From positions 1 through 10,900 of the forward strand of contig CAISYX010000263.1 in the NCBI GenBank assembly GCA_903889815.1: a stretch of DNA of 10,900 nucleotides. Direction: 5' to 3'. Position numbers and translations under genes: made by a program. The notes below the pieces were generated by a model. The model made no database searches, was not told the origin of the DNA, and saw only the letters and a program-made list of their open reading frames with translations. This stretch comes from an uncultured Gammaproteobacteria bacterium. GTDB lineage: Bacteria; Pseudomonadota; Gammaproteobacteria; Pseudomonadales; Pseudohongiellaceae. Below, piece after piece: positions 7,940 to 10,900 of this stretch (within the stretch, counting starts at the first letter, position 1; each line of letters begins with the position of its first letter).

Positions 7940-7965
7940 TTCGCGGGCGAGCCCGCTCCCACAGG
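7940..7965. repeat. REP-like palindromic element between kdsA and eno
   Basis: TTC, then the stem-loop GCGGG-CGAG-CCCGC, then TCCCACAGG. Read on the minus strand it starts CCTGTGGGAG and ends in CGCGAA. This is the form I know from extragenic palindromes of Pseudomonas genomes, which are dispersed by RAYT-family transposases. Only one copy is in this window, with no inverted partner nearby, so dispersal in this genome cannot be shown here. REP hairpins after a stop codon are known in enterobacteria to protect upstream mRNA from 3' exonucleases. It lies 20 bp after the kdsA stop and could act so here. There is no T tract. Confidence 0.72.
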
Positions 7966-7984
7966 CAGACAGCAGAAATAACAG

Positions 7985-8025
7985 GCAGTACCCAAGCAGA
8001 ACCCAAGCAGAACCCAAGCAGAACC
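7985..8025. repeat. 11-bp tandem repeat upstream of eno
   Basis: Three perfect contiguous copies of CCCAAGCAGAA occupy 7991-8001, 8002-8012 and 8013-8023. They are flanked by a degenerate partial copy (GCAGTA, 7985-7990) and the first two bases of another (8024-8025), about 3.7 copies in all. It ends 23 bp before the eno start. The repeat unit is close to one DNA helical turn. The wider gap is rich in GCAG (7965, 7972, 7985, 7996, 8007, 8018, 8035). It may be a slippage tract or a phased array of protein sites; the sequence cannot decide. Confidence 0.85.
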
Positions 8026-8048
8026 ATGGACTCAGCAGGAATACACAC

Positions 8049-9344
8049 ATGACAGCAATAGCAGAAATTCGGGCGCGGGAAATTCTGGACTCACGCGGCA
8101 ATCCTACCATCGAGGCAGACGTCATTCTGTCCACCGGTGTGGTGGGCACGGCCTGTGCGCCGTCCGGGGCCTCTACAGGCTCCCGCGAGGCACTGGAACT
8201 GCGTGACAAGGATCCGGCTCGTTATCTGGGCAAGGGCGTTCTCACGGCGGTGAAGAATGTCAATGGCGCCATTCGGGACCTGCTGCTGGGACGCGATGCG
8301 GAAGAGCAGATCGCTCTGGATCGGGCGATGATTGCGCTCGATGGCACGCCCAACAAAGCCTCACTTGGTGCCAACGCCATTCTGGCAGTGTCGCTGGCGG
8401 CCGCGAAGGCTGCTGCGATTCAGAACAAGCTGCCGCTTTATGCACACATTGCCGCACTCAACGGCGGCGGCACTCTGACATTGCCAGTGCCGATGATGAA
8501 CATCATCAACGGCGGCGAGCATGCCGACAACAATGTCGACATTCAGGAATTCATGGTGCAGCCGGTGGGCGCGCCTACCTTTGCTGAGGCTCTGCGTTAT
8601 GGCGCCGAGATTTTCCACAGTCTGAAATCCGTGCTGCACAAGCAGGGTCTGAGCACCTCCGTAGGGGATGAAGGCGGCTTCGCGCCGAACCTGCCGTCCA
8701 ATGCGGCGGCGCTGGATGCCATTCTCAATGCCGTGGAAAAGACCGGACTGAAGATGGGGACGGACATTCGTCTGGCACTGGATTGCGCCGCATCGGAGTT
8801 CTATCACGACGGCAAGTATCATCTGAAGGGCGAGAACGCCGTGTATGATTCTGCGGGTTTCGTTGACTATCTGGCGAAGCTGTCCGTGGACTACAAGATC
8901 CTGTCCATCGAGGACGGCATGGACGAAAGCGACTGGGATGGCTGGGCCAGACTGACCCGCAAGATCGGCAACCGTGTGCAGCTGGTGGGCGACGATCTGT
9001 TTGTGACCAACACCGCGATTCTGAGCCGCGGCATCGAGCAGAGCATTGCCAATTCCATCCTGATCAAGTTCAACCAGATCGGCACACTGACAGAGACCCT
9101 GGAAGCCATCCGCATGGCAAAGAAGGCGGGGTATACTGCCGTGATCTCCCATCGCTCCGGCGAAACGGAAGACACCACGATCGCTGACCTGGCCGTGGCC
9201 ACAGGTGCCGGACAGATCAAGACGGGCTCACTGTGCCGTTCTGACCGCGTATCCAAATACAATCGCCTGCTGCGCATCGAGCAGGAACTGGGCAGCCGCG
9301 CGATTTATCGCGGCATTCAAGAGTTCAGTCACATTACAGGTTGA
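8049..9344 (+). CDS. eno: enolase (phosphopyruvate hydratase)
   Basis: Interconverts 2-phosphoglycerate and phosphoenolpyruvate in glycolysis and gluconeogenesis; in E. coli it is also an RNA degradosome component. The 431 aa match E. coli enolase (432 aa). Present are the N-terminal REILDSRGNPT, the loop PSGASTGSREALELRD, and the catalytic pair Glu208 (GDEGGF) and Lys340 (LIKFNQIG). The Mg ligands are Asp245 (LDCAASEFY), Glu288 (SIEDGMDESDW) and Asp315 (VGDDLFVTN). The signature IKFNQIGTLTET and the SHRSGETED loop are also intact. Compared with E. coli there is a single-residue deletion between Asp245 and Glu288. The ATG is preceded by CAGGA at 8036-8040 with 8-nt spacing, a good ribosome site. 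It lies downstream of the REP-like element and tandem repeat, and 24 bp before ftsB, as in many Gammaproteobacteria. Confidence 0.99.
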   Translation: MTAIAEIRAREILDSRGNPTIEADVILSTGVVGTACAPSGASTGSREALELRDKDPARYLGKGVLTAVKNVNGAIRDLLLGRDAEEQIALDRAMIALDGTPNKASLGANAILAVSLAAAKAAAIQNKLPLYAHIAALNGGGTLTLPVPMMNIINGGEHADNNVDIQEFMVQPVGAPTFAEALRYGAEIFHSLKSVLHKQGLSTSVGDEGGFAPNLPSNAAALDAILNAVEKTGLKMGTDIRLALDCAASEFYHDGKYHLKGENAVYDSAGFVDYLAKLSVDYKILSIEDGMDESDWDGWARLTRKIGNRVQLVGDDLFVTNTAILSRGIEQSIANSILIKFNQIGTLTETLEAIRMAKKAGYTAVISHRSGETEDTTIADLAVATGAGQIKTGSLCRSDRVSKYNRLLRIEQELGSRAIYRGIQEFSHITG

Positions 9345-9368
9345 GTGCACTGACAGGACGGTAGAGCC

Positions 9369-9638
9369 ATGAAGGTACTGATGAGCGCGCTGGTGCTGGT
9401 GTTGGTGGTCCTGCAATATAAATTGTGGGTGGGCGAAGGCAGTGTCGCCCAGTTGCGTGATCTGGAAGCCCAGGTGGAAGTGCAGGAGCAGGAAAACCTT
9501 GGTCTGGCCGAGCGCAATCAGGTACTGGAAGGCGAAGTGCTTGACCTCAAGACTGGCCTGGATGCTGTGGAAGAGCGGGCCCGCAGTGAGTTCGGCATGG
9601 TGAAGGAGGGCGAGACCCTCTTCATCGTGGTGGACTGA
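9369..9638 (+). CDS. ftsB: cell division protein FtsB
   Basis: Small bitopic inner-membrane protein that forms the FtsQ-FtsB-FtsL complex of the divisome and helps signal activation of septal peptidoglycan synthesis. Its 89 aa are shorter than E. coli FtsB (103 aa), the difference being at the C-terminal tail. The layout is textbook: a two-residue cytoplasmic start, one transmembrane helix at about 4-20 (ending LQYKLW), the VGEGS linker at 21-25, and a periplasmic coiled coil at about 26-66 with leucine/valine heptads. The conserved VEERARSEFGMVKEGE block is at 67-82, followed by TLFIVVD. The ATG is preceded by AGGACGG at 9355-9361. It sits 24 bp after eno and 7 bp before ispD, the usual neighbours, which supports the call for a short, weakly conserved protein. 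Confidence 0.96.
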   Translation: MKVLMSALVLVLVVLQYKLWVGEGSVAQLRDLEAQVEVQEQENLGLAERNQVLEGEVLDLKTGLDAVEERARSEFGMVKEGETLFIVVD

Positions 9639-9645
9639 GGCCGGC

Positions 9646-10359
9646 ATGGCGCACTGGGTCATTGTTCCTGCGGCCGGAATCGGCGCACGCATGGGCAGCA
9701 TTACGCCAAAGCAGTATCTGCCGTTGGGAGGCCAGACAGTGCTGGGTCAGACCCTCCACCGACTCGCCAGTCTTCCGGGCCTGTCCCGCATCGTTGTCGC
9801 CCTTCATCCTGAAGATCATTTCTGGCCAGAGCTGGAATTGCCCGCAGGCGTTTCAGTAAGCGCGTGTGAAGGCGGCAGTCAGCGCAGCCAATCAGTACTC
9901 AATGCGCTGCAGTCTCTGCAGGACGAGGCGGGAGACGACGACTGGGTGCTGGTACATGACGCCGTGCGGCCCTGTGTGCGCGTGGCAGAGATCGCGACCT
10001 TGCTGCGCGACATTGCAGGGCATCCGTGTGGTGGCCTGCTGGCAGTGCCCGTCAGCAGCACTCTGAAGCGCCGCGATGAGGCGGGTAACGTGGCAGCGAC
10101 GCTGCCGCGCGAGAATGTGTGGCAGGCCGCGACGCCCCAGGCGTTTCGAGCCGGCCTTCTGCGCCATGCGCTCGAATCTGCGCTGCTGCGCGGTGCTGAG
10201 ATTACGGATGAGGCAGCGGCCCTGGAGCTGGTGGGGTATTCCCCGCGCCTGGTTCGCGGCAGTGCGGACAACATCAAGATTACTTACCCCGAGGACTTGG
10301 ACCTCGCGGAACTGATACTGGCAGCACAACAGCGGGAGACCGCCCGTGCTGCCGACTGA
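9646..10359 (+). CDS. ispD: 2-C-methyl-D-erythritol 4-phosphate cytidylyltransferase
   Basis: Third step of the MEP (non-mevalonate) isoprenoid pathway: MEP plus CTP gives CDP-methylerythritol and pyrophosphate. The 237 aa match E. coli IspD (236 aa). The Rossmann-like nucleotidyltransferase opens with PAAGIGARMGSITPKQY at residues 8-24, including Arg15 and Lys22, equivalent to E. coli Arg20 and Lys27. VHDAVRPC at 103-110 holds metal/substrate Asp105 and Arg108. Arg155 (PRENVWQAATPQ) and Lys211 (ADNIKITYPEDL) match E. coli Arg157 and Lys213. GAG at 9637-9639, overlapping the ftsB stop, followed by GCC gives a short ribosome site 5-6 nt before the ATG, suggesting coupling to ftsB. It is a separate gene from ispF, not the ispDF fusion seen in some other proteobacteria. 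The CTP it uses is the product of the upstream pyrG. Confidence 0.98.
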   Translation: MAHWVIVPAAGIGARMGSITPKQYLPLGGQTVLGQTLHRLASLPGLSRIVVALHPEDHFWPELELPAGVSVSACEGGSQRSQSVLNALQSLQDEAGDDDWVLVHDAVRPCVRVAEIATLLRDIAGHPCGGLLAVPVSSTLKRRDEAGNVAATLPRENVWQAATPQAFRAGLLRHALESALLRGAEITDEAAALELVGYSPRLVRGSADNIKITYPEDLDLAELILAAQQRETARAAD

Positions 10360-10378
10360 GAGCGGGACGAAGAACACC

Positions 10379-10888
10379 ATGTGGAACCAATTGCGCATCG
10401 GGCACGGCTATGATGCCCATCGTTTTGCTGACAGCCTGCTGCCTGGAAAACCCCTGGTGCTGGGTGGTGTGACGCTGCCCCATGACCGCAGCCTGCTGGC
10501 GCATTCCGACGGCGATGCCGTCATCCACGCCCTTTGCGACGCCATTCTGGGCGCGCTCGGGCGGGGTGATATCGGACGTCACTTCCCTGATACCGACATG
10601 GCATTCAGCAACATCGACAGCGCCATCCTGTTGCAACGCGTGGTGGCTTACATGCATGAAGATGGCTGGAAGGCAGGCAATGTCGACATCACCATACTGG
10701 CGCAGGCACCGCGCATGGCGCCCCATGTGCCAGCGATGCAGGAACGCCTTGCCACACTGCTGGGTATCGTGCCCGCGCAGGTGAACGTGAAAGCTTCGAC
10801 AACCGAGGGCATGGGCTTTGTGGGACGCCGGGAAGGGCTTGCCACCTATGCTGTGATTCTGCTCCATCGCGACCCTGTCGCGCAGTGA
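10379..10888 (+). CDS. ispF: 2-C-methyl-D-erythritol 2,4-cyclodiphosphate synthase
   Basis: Fifth step of the MEP pathway: cyclises CDP-methylerythritol 2-phosphate to the 2,4-cyclodiphosphate, releasing CMP. It is a homotrimer with zinc sites at subunit interfaces. From ATG 10379 it has 169 aa (E. coli 159). IGHGYDAHRF at 7-16 gives the zinc ligands Asp12 and His14. LLAHSDGDAVIHAL at 39-52 gives the third ligand His50. DIGRHFPDTD, GNVDITILAQAPRMAPH and the C-terminal STTEGMGFVGRREG are all family blocks. I chose 10379 because family members begin a few residues before RIGHG. An upstream in-frame GTG at 10346, preceded by GGGAG at 10334-10338, would add 11 residues and overlap the ispD stop by 14 bp. 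Nothing follows in the last 12 bp. Pseudomonas has fghA nearby, to my recollection; it is absent between ispD and ispF here. Confidence 0.97.
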   Translation: MWNQLRIGHGYDAHRFADSLLPGKPLVLGGVTLPHDRSLLAHSDGDAVIHALCDAILGALGRGDIGRHFPDTDMAFSNIDSAILLQRVVAYMHEDGWKAGNVDITILAQAPRMAPHVPAMQERLATLLGIVPAQVNVKASTTEGMGFVGRREGLATYAVILLHRDPVAQ

Positions 10889-10900
10889 CACCCGCGGCAG

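Overview
The window is a compact run of essential housekeeping genes, all on the + strand, from a moderately GC-rich gammaproteobacterium outside the Enterobacterales. In order they are dnaE (5' end cut off), accA, tilS, pyrG, kdsA, eno, ftsB, ispD and ispF. In E. coli these genes lie in separate blocks (dnaE-accA, tilS, pyrG-eno, ftsB-ispD-ispF). From memory, the joined order with tilS after accA and kdsA between pyrG and eno is typical of Pseudomonas and related lineages. The kdsA-eno gap also carries a short palindrome resembling Pseudomonas-type REP elements. I cannot name the genus. The products are close to E. coli proteins throughout and their key catalytic residues are present.

Layout: 1-2825 is the C-terminal ~80% of the replicative polymerase DnaE. 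A 117-bp gap (2826-2942) with a candidate extended -10 promoter precedes accA (2943-3896). tilS (3901-5250) follows after only 4 bp. A 145-bp gap (5251-5395) precedes pyrG (5396-7042), whose stop overlaps the ATG assigned to kdsA (7039-7920). A 128-bp gap (7921-8048) holds the REP-like palindrome and an 11-bp tandem repeat just before eno (8049-9344). ftsB (9369-9638), ispD (9646-10359) and ispF (10379-10888) follow with gaps of 24, 7 and 19 bp. No stretch longer than 300 bp lacks a gene. I see no RNA gene, insertion sequence, CRISPR array, phage gene or toxin/defence module.

The genes share no single pathway. They cover replication (DnaE), fatty acid synthesis (AccA), tRNA-Ile decoding (TilS), CTP synthesis (PyrG), the Kdo sugar of LPS inner core (KdsA), glycolysis (Eno), division (FtsB) and isoprenoid precursors (IspD, IspF). 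CTP from PyrG is a substrate both for Kdo activation and for IspD, and phosphoenolpyruvate made by Eno is a substrate of KdsA, so the block loosely links envelope precursor supply with growth. Tight spacing suggests co-transcription in at least three groups (accA-tilS, pyrG-kdsA, eno-ftsB-ispD-ispF), possibly with read-through between them.

I found no undescribed system. The points most worth a second look are the non-coding structure between kdsA and eno, uncertain starts of kdsA and ispF, and a divergent clamp-binding motif in DnaE.
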